A DNA stretch of 50,052 nucleotides from JAJFUE01 sp039683515. GTDB taxonomy: Bacteria > Sumerlaeota > Sumerlaeia > MVZB01. The position numbers and the translations under genes were made by a program. The notes under the pieces are model-generated. The model did no database searches. It was not told where the DNA came from and saw only the letters and a list, made by a program, of their open reading frames with translations. The DNA lies in the NCBI GenBank assembly GCA_039683515.1, contig JBDKRG010000048.1:1-50052 (forward strand), read 5' to 3'. Shown piece by piece: positions 43,505 to 50,052 of the stretch; position 1 is the stretch's first letter, and every line of letters begins with the position of its first letter.

Positions 43505-43550
43505 CAAAATCCGCGTCGAAGGTGAAAAGCCTCGGCGCGGATTTGTTTTT
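43505..43550 (+). terminator. terminator of fba
   Basis: AAATCCGCG with GG/CC extension pairs with CGCGGATTT, followed by GTTTTT; an A-run on the other side makes it potentially bidirectional. It lies about 75 bases after the fba stop. Confidence 0.9.
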
Positions 43551-43559
43551 ATGTGGAGT

Positions 43560-43602
43560 GCGCAGGCTCGCCTGCGCTTTTACCCAGGGAAGCTTGCTTC
43601 CC
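43560..43602. repeat. REP-like palindromes
   Basis: GCGCAGGCTCGCCTGCGC and GGGAAGCTTGCTTCCC, two perfect hairpins with small loops. They mark the border between the GC-rich fba region and the low-GC island that follows. Confidence 0.65.
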
Positions 43603-43646
43603 GTTTGCCCCGGTTGTGTCATTTTTCAAACAACAGCTCGCATGCT

Positions 43647-43675
43647 TTGACAACGGCCATTGACGAGTTTTTTAT
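43647..43675 (+). promoter_or_regulatory. candidate promoter for the beta-family gene
   Basis: TTGACA with TTTTAT 17 bases downstream. The -10 box is weak, but the region is AT-rich and about 115 bases ahead of the start. Confidence 0.35.
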
Positions 43676-43789
43676 GAATTGGGTAAAAACATTACTTGTC
43701 AAAACAATAACAGAATGATATTTACGGATTGTTCGAGAAGTAGCTGTTCACAAAATATTGCCCCATTTTCTCCAAGGAGGAATGAATTC

Positions 43790-44824
43790 ATGTTTTACAT
43801 CCCGATTCTTAAGGATAAACAAGGTGAACGAGCCGCAATAGCTTCCTTGGCTGACAAAAGTCATATTGTTCCGCTAATTGAAGTGAACGACCTTTCTCCC
43901 GACGTCGAAAAAAAGGTGAGGGCATTAAAAAGATGCTGGCCTGGTAAAAAATCAATATACATTGATGTAACAATGTTGGATGGCTATGAATATAAACCCG
44001 TCGATCTTACGAATACAATTGCCAGATTCCTCGATCTTTGTATCCAAACAAAGCTTGAAGTTGTCCCTGTAATTAGGACGATGAATTCATCCGCCTTTTA
44101 TAAAGGCGTCGGTACTATGACCGCTCAGCACGATCCTGCACATCTGTGCTTGCGCCTTGTTCGAGATGATTTCGCGGATAGCACCGATGCGATAAGGTCC
44201 GCCATTGACAATACCATTTCTGCCACGAAGACAGACCCTACATGTATCGATGTCATCATCGATGGCGGTGATATATCTGGCCAGAAAAGTTACAAGCGTG
44301 TCGCCAAAGAATTGAGGGGGATGGTTGAGGAACTTCCGTATAAAAGCAACTGGAAATCGATCACCATTGCTTCCGGTGCATTTCCGGCAGACCTTTCATC
44401 ATGTCCAGCAAACCAATGGAATAAAATCGAAAGAACCGATTGGTTGGCTTGGGAATCGTTAATAGGCCAAATTGAGAAGAAATATGCCATTAATTATGGA
44501 GACTACGGAATAAACAACGTAAATTGGCCGCCGCAAATCCCCGTTCCACCCTCCGCTCAACTGAGATATTCGACTGAATCGGAGTTTATGGTGTATAGAG
44601 CTCAACGTCGAGATGGAAATGAAGCTTTTTATAATATCTGCGATGATTTGGTCAATTTAGACCATGAATTTTATGGGCCTGAATTTAGCGATGGCGATCG
44701 TTTGATTGCGGAGAAAGCAGACCGGAATGGTGGACCGGGGAATGCATCAACGTGGCGGCAAATTGGGACAAGCCACCACTTGGCGTTAGTTCTTGCTTCA
44801 CTCGCACGGATTTCCGGATCTTGA
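43790..44824 (+). CDS. beta family protein
   Basis: A 344-residue protein of the family named after a phage T4-type beta protein. Its start, MFYIPILKDKQGERAAIASL followed by VPLIEVNDL, matches the family's YxPxLKxKxGExxAL and PLIEV pattern. Later IDVTMLDG, VPVIRT and VDVIIDGGD read like successive barrel strands. Function is unknown; members occur in accessory islands beside sce7725/sce7726-type proteins. AGGAGG nine bases ahead fixes the start at ATG 43790. Base composition is far lower in GC than the flanking genes, suggesting horizontal transfer. Its 3' end overlaps the convergent sce7726-type gene by 140 bases. Confidence 0.8.
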   Translation: MFYIPILKDKQGERAAIASLADKSHIVPLIEVNDLSPDVEKKVRALKRCWPGKKSIYIDVTMLDGYEYKPVDLTNTIARFLDLCIQTKLEVVPVIRTMNSSAFYKGVGTMTAQHDPAHLCLRLVRDDFADSTDAIRSAIDNTISATKTDPTCIDVIIDGGDISGQKSYKRVAKELRGMVEELPYKSNWKSITIASGAFPADLSSCPANQWNKIERTDWLAWESLIGQIEKKYAINYGDYGINNVNWPPQIPVPPSAQLRYSTESEFMVYRAQRRDGNEAFYNICDDLVNLDHEFYGPEFSDGDRLIAEKADRNGGPGNASTWRQIGTSHHLALVLASLARISGS

Positions 44825-45383
44825 TCGATTCCCGAACTGAATTATGTATTGTCTTCGAATTCAGCTCACGTGATGCCAACTCTCGTAATTGACGAATGGA
44901 TTTCGAGTGAAGGCCTTGCATTTTTATCTGCTCTCGAAGGATGGAAATCAGTTCCACTTTCCAGAGCATTTGCAACAGAGTCTCTATACAAACGCTTGGG
45001 TTTTTTCGGCCCCTTCGTATCGTTCCCAATTTAAGAATGCCATTTTTATCAAATCGAGCTTCCGTGATCCCCCACCAGCCCGGAATGCATTTCTGTGCCT
45101 GCTGAACGTAACGCGCACCACAGACAAGAAACATTCTATCAAAAATCTTGCTATACAAATCTGCTTGCTGTTCTAATCGATCGAGAGTATCTGCATCGCT
45201 CTTAATTTCGTAGCCGTTCATTGAGCCATTCAATACCGCGACGTCTATTCGGCATGTATGATAGATAAGACCGAATTCTTCACATATAACCAAGTTGCTT
45301 TCCTTTTCGTGTTTCTCATGAAGAAAACGAAGTAGGCTTTTACGGATGATCCGATCAGTCGTTTTATTTGCTTGCCCGCTCAT
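44685..45383 (-). CDS. sce7726 family protein (PD-(D/E)xK-like)
   Basis: A 232-residue protein resembling the sce7726 family. The segment CRIDVAVLNG then NGYEIKSDADTLDRLEQQAD contains R45, D47 and E59-x-K61, a plausible PD-(D/E)xK nuclease core, and Q72/Q73 downstream. Family members are hypothetical and often encoded beside beta-family or sce7725 proteins. ATG 45383 is chosen because a good promoter ends six bases before it, so the mRNA would be nearly leaderless; a TTG at 45443 would extend it by 20 residues and abut the RelE stop. Low GC like its convergent partner. The last 45 or so residues are antisense to the partner's end. Confidence 0.75.
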   Translation of the reverse strand: MSGQANKTTDRIIRKSLLRFLHEKHEKESNLVICEEFGLIYHTCRIDVAVLNGSMNGYEIKSDADTLDRLEQQADLYSKIFDRMFLVCGARYVQQAQKCIPGWWGITEARFDKNGILKLGTIRRGRKNPSVCIETLLQMLWKVELISILREQIKMQGLHSKSIRQLRELASRELNSKTIHNSVRESIKIRKSVRVKQELTPSGGLSQFAATLMHSPVHHSGLLSPQSNDRHR

Positions 45384-45389
45384 AGTGTC

Positions 45390-45418
45390 TTTATAGCACT
45401 CTGCCCTCTCATTTTCAA
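45390..45418 (-). promoter_or_regulatory. promoter of the sce7726-type gene
   Basis: TTGAAA and TATAAA separated by exactly 17 bases, a near-consensus promoter. The expected transcription start falls at or next to the A of ATG 45383, which predicts a leaderless message and explains the missing Shine-Dalgarno. Confidence 0.65.
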
Positions 45419-45444
45419 AATCAAACTCAAGAATTCTAACCAAA

Positions 45445-45702
45445 TCAGTACTGCACTTGGTGTTGCTTTACGGTGTTGACGACCTTGGTGTTCAGAGTCT
45501 GGCCATCGTTTTCATACAGGATCCGGTAAACGCCGCATCTGAGCCGATACTTTTCTGCTCCTGATAATTTGATCGCTTGCGGCGGGCGGGGGTCGTCGGC
45601 GAGGGACTTGATCGCGGCCAGGATCTTTTGCACGTCCCGCCTGGGGATCGGCTCCAGGTCCTTCGCGACCGACTTCCTGATCCGGATTTCATATTTTGCC
45701 AT
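45445..45702 (-). CDS. RelE/ParE superfamily toxin
   Basis: An 85-residue toxin: KYEIRIRKSVAKDLEPIPRR, then ILAAIKSLADDPRPPQAIKL and LRCGVYRILYENDGQTLNTK. This is the RelE/ParE fold; RelE-type members cleave mRNA in the ribosome. The ATG lies within the end of the antitoxin gene (14-base overlap), the normal antitoxin-toxin layout. The gene's stop is two bases before an alternative TTG start of the sce7726-type gene, so transcription may continue into it. Confidence 0.9.
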   Translation of the reverse strand: MAKYEIRIRKSVAKDLEPIPRRDVQKILAAIKSLADDPRPPQAIKLSGAEKYRLRCGVYRILYENDGQTLNTKVVNTVKQHQVQY

Positions 45703-45922
45703 GGCGCTTGAGACCCTTGACGAATTCCTCGAACGACAGCGTCGGCTCTTTCCTGCGCGCGTCGAACGCGGCAAGGTCCTCGGCGTCCTCGGCCAGATCG
45801 GCCCGGATCGCATCGTTGATGAGCTCCGAAAGCGAACGCGAGGTCTCGACGGCTTTCAGGCGCAGGGCGCGGTGGAGTTCCGGATCGAGGTAAACGGTTG
45901 CGCGCGCGGTCAGGTTGGTCAT
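45689..45922 (-). CDS. ribbon-helix-helix antitoxin
   Basis: A 77-residue antitoxin with an N-terminal ribbon-helix-helix: TARATVYLDPELHRALRLKA, then SRSLSELINDAIR, and an acidic tail with SFEEFVKGLKRHGK that would wrap the toxin. GAGGTG six bases ahead fixes the start at ATG 45922. It should repress its own promoter at 45941-45969; repeated TATAGCG/ATAGCG boxes there may be the operator. Confidence 0.88.
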   Translation of the reverse strand: MTNLTARATVYLDPELHRALRLKAVETSRSLSELINDAIRADLAEDAEDLAAFDARRKEPTLSFEEFVKGLKRHGKI

Positions 45923-45940
45923 GGCAATCACCTCAATGAC

Positions 45941-45969
45941 ATCATAGCGTTTGAGCGTTATAGCGTCAA
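45941..45969 (-). promoter_or_regulatory. promoter/operator of the toxin-antitoxin operon
   Basis: TTGACG and TATGAT separated by 17 bases. The spacer and -10 contain two direct CGCTAT boxes 16 bases apart, a plausible RHH operator. The leader is short, about 15 bases. Confidence 0.65.
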
Positions 45970-46030
45970 GACGTCGCGATACACCTGCTTGCCGCGTTCC
46001 ATGCCGCCGTCGGCGACGTCGGCCTACTGC

Positions 46031-46059
46031 TTGACAATCATCAATTCATATCTTATCTT
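46031..46059 (+). promoter_or_regulatory. promoter of the TRL lipoprotein pair
   Basis: TTGACA and TATCTT separated by 17 bases, about 90 bases ahead of the first lipoprotein start. Confidence 0.6.
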
Positions 46060-46150
46060 TCGCCAATCGGGACGAGATGCTGTCGGGATGGACCCCGGCC
46101 CCATTGCGCCCCGTTTTGTGTTTTTTCAAAATTCTGCCAGGAGTGTTCCC

Positions 46151-46477
46151 ATGAAACTTCTCGCCATGTTCGCCGTGCTGGCGCTTGCGTGCGCCGGCTT
46201 GACCGGTTGCCTGCGCGCCCCGGTCATCCCGCCGACCGGTTGCATCTACTCCCAGTTCAGCGCGCCGCTGGACATCGACTACGACAAGACCCCCGTCACC
46301 GGCAAGATGGGCAAGGCCGAGTCGATCTCGGTTCTGGGCTGCGTGGCCCTCGGCGACGCCAGCGCCAAGGCCGCGGCCAAGGACGCCGGCATCAGCACGA
46401 TCGAGCACGCCGATTACACCTATTTCAACGTCCTGGGCGTCATCCAGCGTTACGACACCGTCGTCTACGGCCAGTAA
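46151..46477 (+). CDS. TRL-like family lipoprotein 1
   Basis: A 108-residue lipoprotein. The signal peptide ends in lipobox LTGC with C20 as the acylated cysteine. The mature part has the TRL-like pattern: PTGCIYSQFSAPLDID, then GKMGKAESISVLGCVALGDA, SAKAAAKDAGISTIEHADY and VLGVIQRYDTVVYGQ. TRL-like proteins are small lipoproteins of unknown function in diverse bacteria. AGGAG lies seven bases ahead of the ATG. It forms an operon with a paralogue 34 bases downstream. Confidence 0.9.
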   Translation: MKLLAMFAVLALACAGLTGCLRAPVIPPTGCIYSQFSAPLDIDYDKTPVTGKMGKAESISVLGCVALGDASAKAAAKDAGISTIEHADYTYFNVLGVIQRYDTVVYGQ

Positions 46478-46511
46478 TAGCCGGACCTTGAAAAGCTCAA
46501 GGAGGCTTATC

Positions 46512-46895
46512 ATGGCACGAAAATTGGCGCTCCTGTTCTGCATGGCGGCGCTCCTGACGACGGCCGGCTGCGGCATGTACGGGATCCCGAAGGCCCCGCT
46601 CATGCCGCCGGTCGGGATTATCTACACCGACATCAAGGCGCCGCTTCAAGCCAAGAACGATTGGACGCTCGACTACCACAACACCCCCGTCAACCCGGGC
46701 AAGACCGGCACGTCGAGTTGCATCTACGTGGGCATCCCGTTTTATCCGATGCTTTCGGTGGCGTTGATGGACCCGGCCACGGTCGAAACCGCCGCCAAAA
46801 GCGGCGGCCTGAACGAAGTCGAATACGCCGACTATCAGTTCTTCACCGTCCTGGGCGTTTTCTCGCGCTTCACCGTCAACGCCTACGGGCGATGA
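46512..46895 (+). CDS. TRL-like family lipoprotein 2
   Basis: A 127-residue paralogue of the preceding lipoprotein. Lipobox TAGC with C20. PPVGIIYTDIKAPLQAKNDW, then GKTGTSSCIYVGIPFYPMLS and GGLNEVEYADYQFFTVLGVF give the family pattern, although GDASI is altered to MDPATV. AAGGAGG lies six bases before the ATG. A strong terminator follows, so the two genes form a complete unit. Confidence 0.9.
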   Translation: MARKLALLFCMAALLTTAGCGMYGIPKAPLMPPVGIIYTDIKAPLQAKNDWTLDYHNTPVNPGKTGTSSCIYVGIPFYPMLSVALMDPATVETAAKSGGLNEVEYADYQFFTVLGVFSRFTVNAYGR

Positions 46896-46918
46896 CCTGA
46901 ACGCCGTTGACGAAAAAC

Positions 46919-46960
46919 GAGGCCGGGAGTGGATTCACCCACTCCCGGCCTCTTGTTTTT
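46919..46960. terminator. bidirectional terminator
   Basis: GAGGCCGGGAGTG pairs with CACTCCCGGCCTC around a short loop, with T-runs on both strands. It serves the lipoprotein pair and the convergent PEP-CTERM gene. Confidence 0.93.
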
Positions 46961-46981
46961 CAGGTTCCGGAATTGTGCCGG

Positions 46982-47668
46982 TCACGCAACCCGCCGGCGC
47001 AGCCGCCGCAAGCCGGCCATGCCGCCCACCCCAAGCAGCGCAAGCAGCCCGGTGGCCGGCTCGGGAACCGCCGGCGGGGGCGAGCTCGGATGGTCCTCGG
47101 TATACAGGACCAAACTGATGCCGCTGTTGCAGTAGTGGCAATCCGGATCGAACGTCAGGCCGAAGCTTCCGTTCTGCAGGAACATGGCCAGAATGCTCAG
47201 GTCCCTGGCCGTGAAGTCGTAGACAAGGTCCTCGTCGGGGTTGACCGTAACCGGCCGCCACCACCCGTATCGCAGCACCCAGTCGGTGTAATCGTTCGTG
47301 TCGGAATAATCCAGGAGCGGCGCGCCCTGGCCGGCAAAGGCGTCGCCCGAGCCCTCGTAGTCGGTCCCGCGCGTGACGTTCGACGAAAGACGCGTGCCGA
47401 GCGTCGGGGCCTCGTCGAACATCCGCACATACAGGTGGTCGTTCGACTCGACCGCCCAGTCGTTGATGTTGTCGATGCGAAGCTGGGCGCCCACGATGGT
47501 TGTCGGATCGGTGATGTTGGTCGCAATGGCCCACGAATAATAATAGGAATGATCCAGGTCCTGCAGGTCCGAGGGATTTGGCGCGTAAGTCGTCGAGACC
47601 ACGACCGCCCGTGCCGACTGCCCCATCAGCACGCCCATCACCATCATTAAAAGCGCCAGCTTTTTCAT
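46982..47668 (-). CDS. PEP-CTERM sorting domain protein
   Basis: A 228-residue exported protein. The N-terminal signal peptide is MKKLALLMMVMGVLMGQSARA. The C-terminus carries VPEPATG, a hydrophobic helix LLALLGVGGMAGL and a basic end RRLRRR, the tripartite tag recognised by exosortase. The body is acidic and rich in aspartate and tyrosine, beta-rich and of unknown function, with a CxxC (DCHYCNS). Exosortase and polysaccharide genes are not in the window. The ATG at 47668 is fixed by the signal peptide. Confidence 0.92.
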   Translation of the reverse strand: MKKLALLMMVMGVLMGQSARAVVVSTTYAPNPSDLQDLDHSYYYSWAIATNITDPTTIVGAQLRIDNINDWAVESNDHLYVRMFDEAPTLGTRLSSNVTRGTDYEGSGDAFAGQGAPLLDYSDTNDYTDWVLRYGWWRPVTVNPDEDLVYDFTARDLSILAMFLQNGSFGLTFDPDCHYCNSGISLVLYTEDHPSSPPPAVPEPATGLLALLGVGGMAGLRRLRRRVA

Positions 47669-48024
47669 TCGCCCACCGCCATGAGTTAATTCGGCAGTTA
47701 GTATCCTGCCGTGCGAATGATAAAAAGCAATTGGCGTACCATGGAGTTTGCATGACCGCCGAATTGCGCGTACGCGCGAACGGAGCGGATGGGCCGCACC
47801 ATCAAAAACCAACGAATTCGTTCATGGTTTTCAAGATTGGGCCGAACAGTTCGGGTAAGCCATGACACAATTTAAAATAAAATTAATTCAGGCCTGTTAT
47901 GTTTTTTGATACATAATCGGTCGCCGGACAGGTGCATTGCGATTCACTGGCGCCGATTGCGGGTGAAGCGATTTGCACTTGCATTCGGCGGCCGGCCCGT
48001 GCCATGCGATGTGCATAGGAATGC
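47669..48024. other. 356-bp spacer, no gene
   Basis: Nothing coding is convincing. Short palindromes (AATTCGGCAGTTA region; TACGCGCGTA-like) occur. The PEP-CTERM promoter is probably here but no clear boxes were identified. Confidence 0.4.
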
Positions 48025-49674
48025 CTACAGCCCGCTCTCTTCGATCCAGCGCCATGGGATCGCGCCGAAGCTCAGGACCCAGTCGTTGAACTCGCGCAGC
48101 TCCATCGCGCCCGAGTCGACGTGGCGCTGCTTGAGGCGCATCAGCTCGAGCTTGCCGATCAGGTAGGCCATCGGCACGCCCGGCGCCGAGGTATACCAGT
48201 TGACGTCGCCGCGGGCGCGGGCGGCCGTGAACCCGACCTCGCGCTGCAGGAGGCGGCAGGCGTGCTCGTAGCCGACCGTGCCGGTGTGCAGGCCGACGTC
48301 GATCACGACGCGCCATGTCCGCCAGAGCTCGTCGTTGAGCTGGGTGAGGCGCAGGTAGGGATTTTCATCCGAGCCGAGGTCGGCCATCATCTGCTCGCAC
48401 CACAGCGTCCAGCCCTCGTAATAGACCGCGTGGTGCGCCATGCGCCGCGCCAGGGACGGGTGCCGGTTCTGGCGGATGAACTGGAGGTGATGGCCCGGGT
48501 AGGCCTCGTGCGCGCAGGTCAGCTCGATGCCGAAATGCTGGGCGACCTCGGCCGCGCGGCTTTTGGCCGAACCCTCCAGCGAGCCCAGGTCATTGACCCA
48601 GAAGATGCCGGTCTGGTCGGGATCGAGCGCGCCGGGGCTGGAGTAGGCGGCCGTCGGGAACTGCTCGCGCATGAACGCGGGGACGGGGATGACCAGCAGG
48701 TTTTCGCCCCGCGGGAAATCGATCCAGCCGGCCTCGGCGAACCGGTCGCGGACGGCGTAGACCATCGACCGATACGCCTCGATCAGGCTGCCGGCGGGTT
48801 TCCACTCCTCGCGGGCCCGCTGCAGGATCTCGGCCGGCGTGCGGCGCGTGTCGAAGCGGCGAGCCTCGACGCGCATCGCCTCGTGGAGCTTTTCGGCGTG
48901 GCGGCGGGCGAACGAGGCCGCCTCGCGCGGCGACCAGTCGAGGCCGAGCCGCTCGCGCATGAGGCGCATGAGGCGCTCCTCGCCGATCGCGAAACTCCCC
49001 GCCTTGGCCGGCCGCAGCCGCCCCACGTGCGCCGCGTACGCCTCGGCGGCGTTCGCGGCGTCGTCGATCGCCTTCTTCAGCGCCGGGCGCCTGACGTTGG
49101 GCAGGACTTTCGAGAGCGGCTCCTCGACCGCCCGGAACATCGAGGCCACGGCCGGGGCGTTGCGGGCGGCCAGGCGCTGCCACAGCGGTTCGGGCCGGTG
49201 CACGCACGCGGCGGCTTCGTCGAGGTAGCGGGGGATTTTCCTGAAGCGCGAATAGAGCGCCTCGGCGACCGGCGCCAGGTTCCGGGCGTGGCGCGCCAGC
49301 AGGTGGTGGATCGATTCGGCCGCGGCGTTGATGTAAATCTGCGGATCGTTGCGCCAGCGGTCGAGCTCGACCAGCTGCATGCGCTCGAGCCGCAGGTTGG
49401 CCAGGAACGCGCGCCGGTCCAGAATCCCGCCCGCGCTGAAATCCTGAACCGGAAGGTCCTCGACGGCCGCCAGCGACGACTCGACCAGACGGATCTGCTG
49501 CTCGAGCTCGGTCATCCGCGCGTGGCCCACCTCGCCGTCGAACTCGTGGCGGCCGGCCACGGAGCCCTCGATGGGGAACCGGTTGAAGGTCTGATCGTAA
49601 TAGCGCGCGGCGACATCGCGGAATTTCCGCTCGGTCGCGCTCGGGTGCAACAGGTGCTGATTCGGCTTGTGCAT
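48025..49674 (-). CDS. DUF885 family zinc peptidase-like protein
   Basis: A 549-residue protein of the DUF885 family, probable metallopeptidases related to M3/M32-type enzymes. The motif HEAYPGHHLQ near residue 387 gives HExxPGHH, and YYEGWTLWCEQMM provides the downstream glutamate. Mostly helical; PVPAFMREQFPTAAY and GDVNWYTSAPGVPMAYLIG are typical of the family. No clear signal peptide, so cytoplasmic. The start is ATG 49674, with AGGAAG about seven bases ahead; the longer frame to 49707 lacks family similarity. Confidence 0.9.
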   Translation of the reverse strand: MHKPNQHLLHPSATERKFRDVAARYYDQTFNRFPIEGSVAGRHEFDGEVGHARMTELEQQIRLVESSLAAVEDLPVQDFSAGGILDRRAFLANLRLERMQLVELDRWRNDPQIYINAAAESIHHLLARHARNLAPVAEALYSRFRKIPRYLDEAAACVHRPEPLWQRLAARNAPAVASMFRAVEEPLSKVLPNVRRPALKKAIDDAANAAEAYAAHVGRLRPAKAGSFAIGEERLMRLMRERLGLDWSPREAASFARRHAEKLHEAMRVEARRFDTRRTPAEILQRAREEWKPAGSLIEAYRSMVYAVRDRFAEAGWIDFPRGENLLVIPVPAFMREQFPTAAYSSPGALDPDQTGIFWVNDLGSLEGSAKSRAAEVAQHFGIELTCAHEAYPGHHLQFIRQNRHPSLARRMAHHAVYYEGWTLWCEQMMADLGSDENPYLRLTQLNDELWRTWRVVIDVGLHTGTVGYEHACRLLQREVGFTAARARGDVNWYTSAPGVPMAYLIGKLELMRLKQRHVDSGAMELREFNDWVLSFGAIPWRWIEESGL

Positions 49675-49749
49675 GGATGAACTTCCTTCCAGTGTCTGCC
49701 AATCCACTCTCTTCGCTCAGTAATCAAAATTATCATCTCGGGAGAAACA

Positions 49750-49803
49750 ATGCGCAACACGTTTGACGGGACGGCGGGGAATTATGCGGAAATCCGGCCA
49801 TAA
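49750..49803 (+). pseudogene. N-terminal stub of a class I methyltransferase gene
   Basis: An ATG with GGGAG five bases ahead opens MRNTFDGTAGNYAEIRP and then stops at TAA. The pattern FDxxAxxYxxxRP is the usual start of SAM-dependent methyltransferases of the type that continue GYPxxL. The rest of the gene is missing: the sequence passes into palindromic repeat sequence. It seems truncated by an insertion or deletion; the remainder could lie beyond the window. Confidence 0.55.
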
Positions 49804-49869
49804 AACGCTTGTCATTCCCCAAATTCTGGTGGGGCGTCATGCGTGTTCACCAACGGCACGACGCGCGGC

Positions 49870-50052
49870 ATATGCGCTGAAAGCGCAAAAGAAAATAGCC
49901 TGGGGCAGAGCGAAGCGGCGCCCCAGGAAAAGTGCGTCGAGATAACAGGAGCTCTGAAGGAGCGAAAGAAACACTCGACCGATGATCGACTCTTTCGCGC
50001 CTTCAGCGCTCAACATAAAACATGAACGCCTGCCTGGGGCGACGCTTCGCTC
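49870..50052. repeat. nested-palindrome element, incomplete at window end
   Basis: Carries the same motifs as elements A and B: GCGCTGAAAGCGCAAAAG, CCTGGGGCAGAGCGAAGCG and an inner hairpin ending in TTTCGCGCCTTCAGCGC. The ACTACTCTGCCA terminal repeat is not seen on the left side, so this copy is either a variant or truncated. The right arm runs off the window. Confidence 0.7.

Overview
The window reads as chromosome of a GC-rich, Gram-negative bacterium. LpxA (lipid A), an MlaE-type permease, lipoproteins with lipoboxes and a PEP-CTERM protein imply an outer membrane. The run of near-identical prepilin-like proteins, the FG-GAP/Ig secreted protein and the many GC-rich palindromic spacers resemble uncultivated lineages such as Sumerlaeota (BRC1), Hydrogenedentota or PVC relatives. 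That placement is an inference from protein style; no rRNA or tRNA gene was recognised.

Layout. 1-3.2 kb: a 27-residue peptide, a membrane protein and an unknown protein, all between two 40-bp direct repeats, then a radical SAM/SPASM protein. 3.2-8.4 kb: glnE (glutamine synthetase adenylyltransferase), a small membrane protein and a POT peptide transporter. 8.5-14.6 kb: tdh-kbl threonine degradation operon, an Aquifex-type aconitase and an MFS transporter. 14.7-20.7 kb: five full-length prepilin-type genes, all on the minus strand, each with its own promoter, long leader and terminator, plus scars of at least two lost copies. 20.8-26.8 kb: mlaE-like permease, a four-helix-bundle gene in an inverted-repeat cassette, tyrA, a membrane protein, polyprenyl diphosphate synthase and an acetyl-CoA hydrolase/transferase. 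27-35.3 kb: a lone Phd-type antitoxin, two GT-C-like membrane proteins, an M16 peptidase, an ABC exporter subunit, hicBA and lpxA. 36-43.5 kb: agmatinase-family enzyme, a 939-residue secreted FG-GAP/Ig protein, a deoxyhypusine-synthase-like gene with speD (polyamine metabolism) and class II fba. 43.8-46 kb: a low-GC accessory island with a beta-family protein, an sce7726-type nuclease-like protein and an RHH/RelE toxin-antitoxin pair. 46-50 kb: two TRL-like lipoproteins, a PEP-CTERM protein, a DUF885 peptidase and the stub of a methyltransferase gene.

The most unusual signal is at gene boundaries. Several families of short, degenerate, quasi-tandem repeats, and two about 286-bp elements with terminal inverted repeats, sit within a few bases of start or stop codons and in several cases supply them. 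The clearest case is a 443-bp cassette bounded by 32-bp perfect inverted repeats that carries a four-helix-bundle protein. One end supplies the tyrA stop codon and the other the mlaE start codon. Together with the decaying pilin copies and the truncated methyltransferase, this suggests small mobile or copy-pasted units repeatedly reshaping intergenic regions. The second candidate system is the beta-family/sce7726 pair beside the toxin-antitoxin module.

Long open frames antisense to GC-rich genes were treated as shadows and left out.
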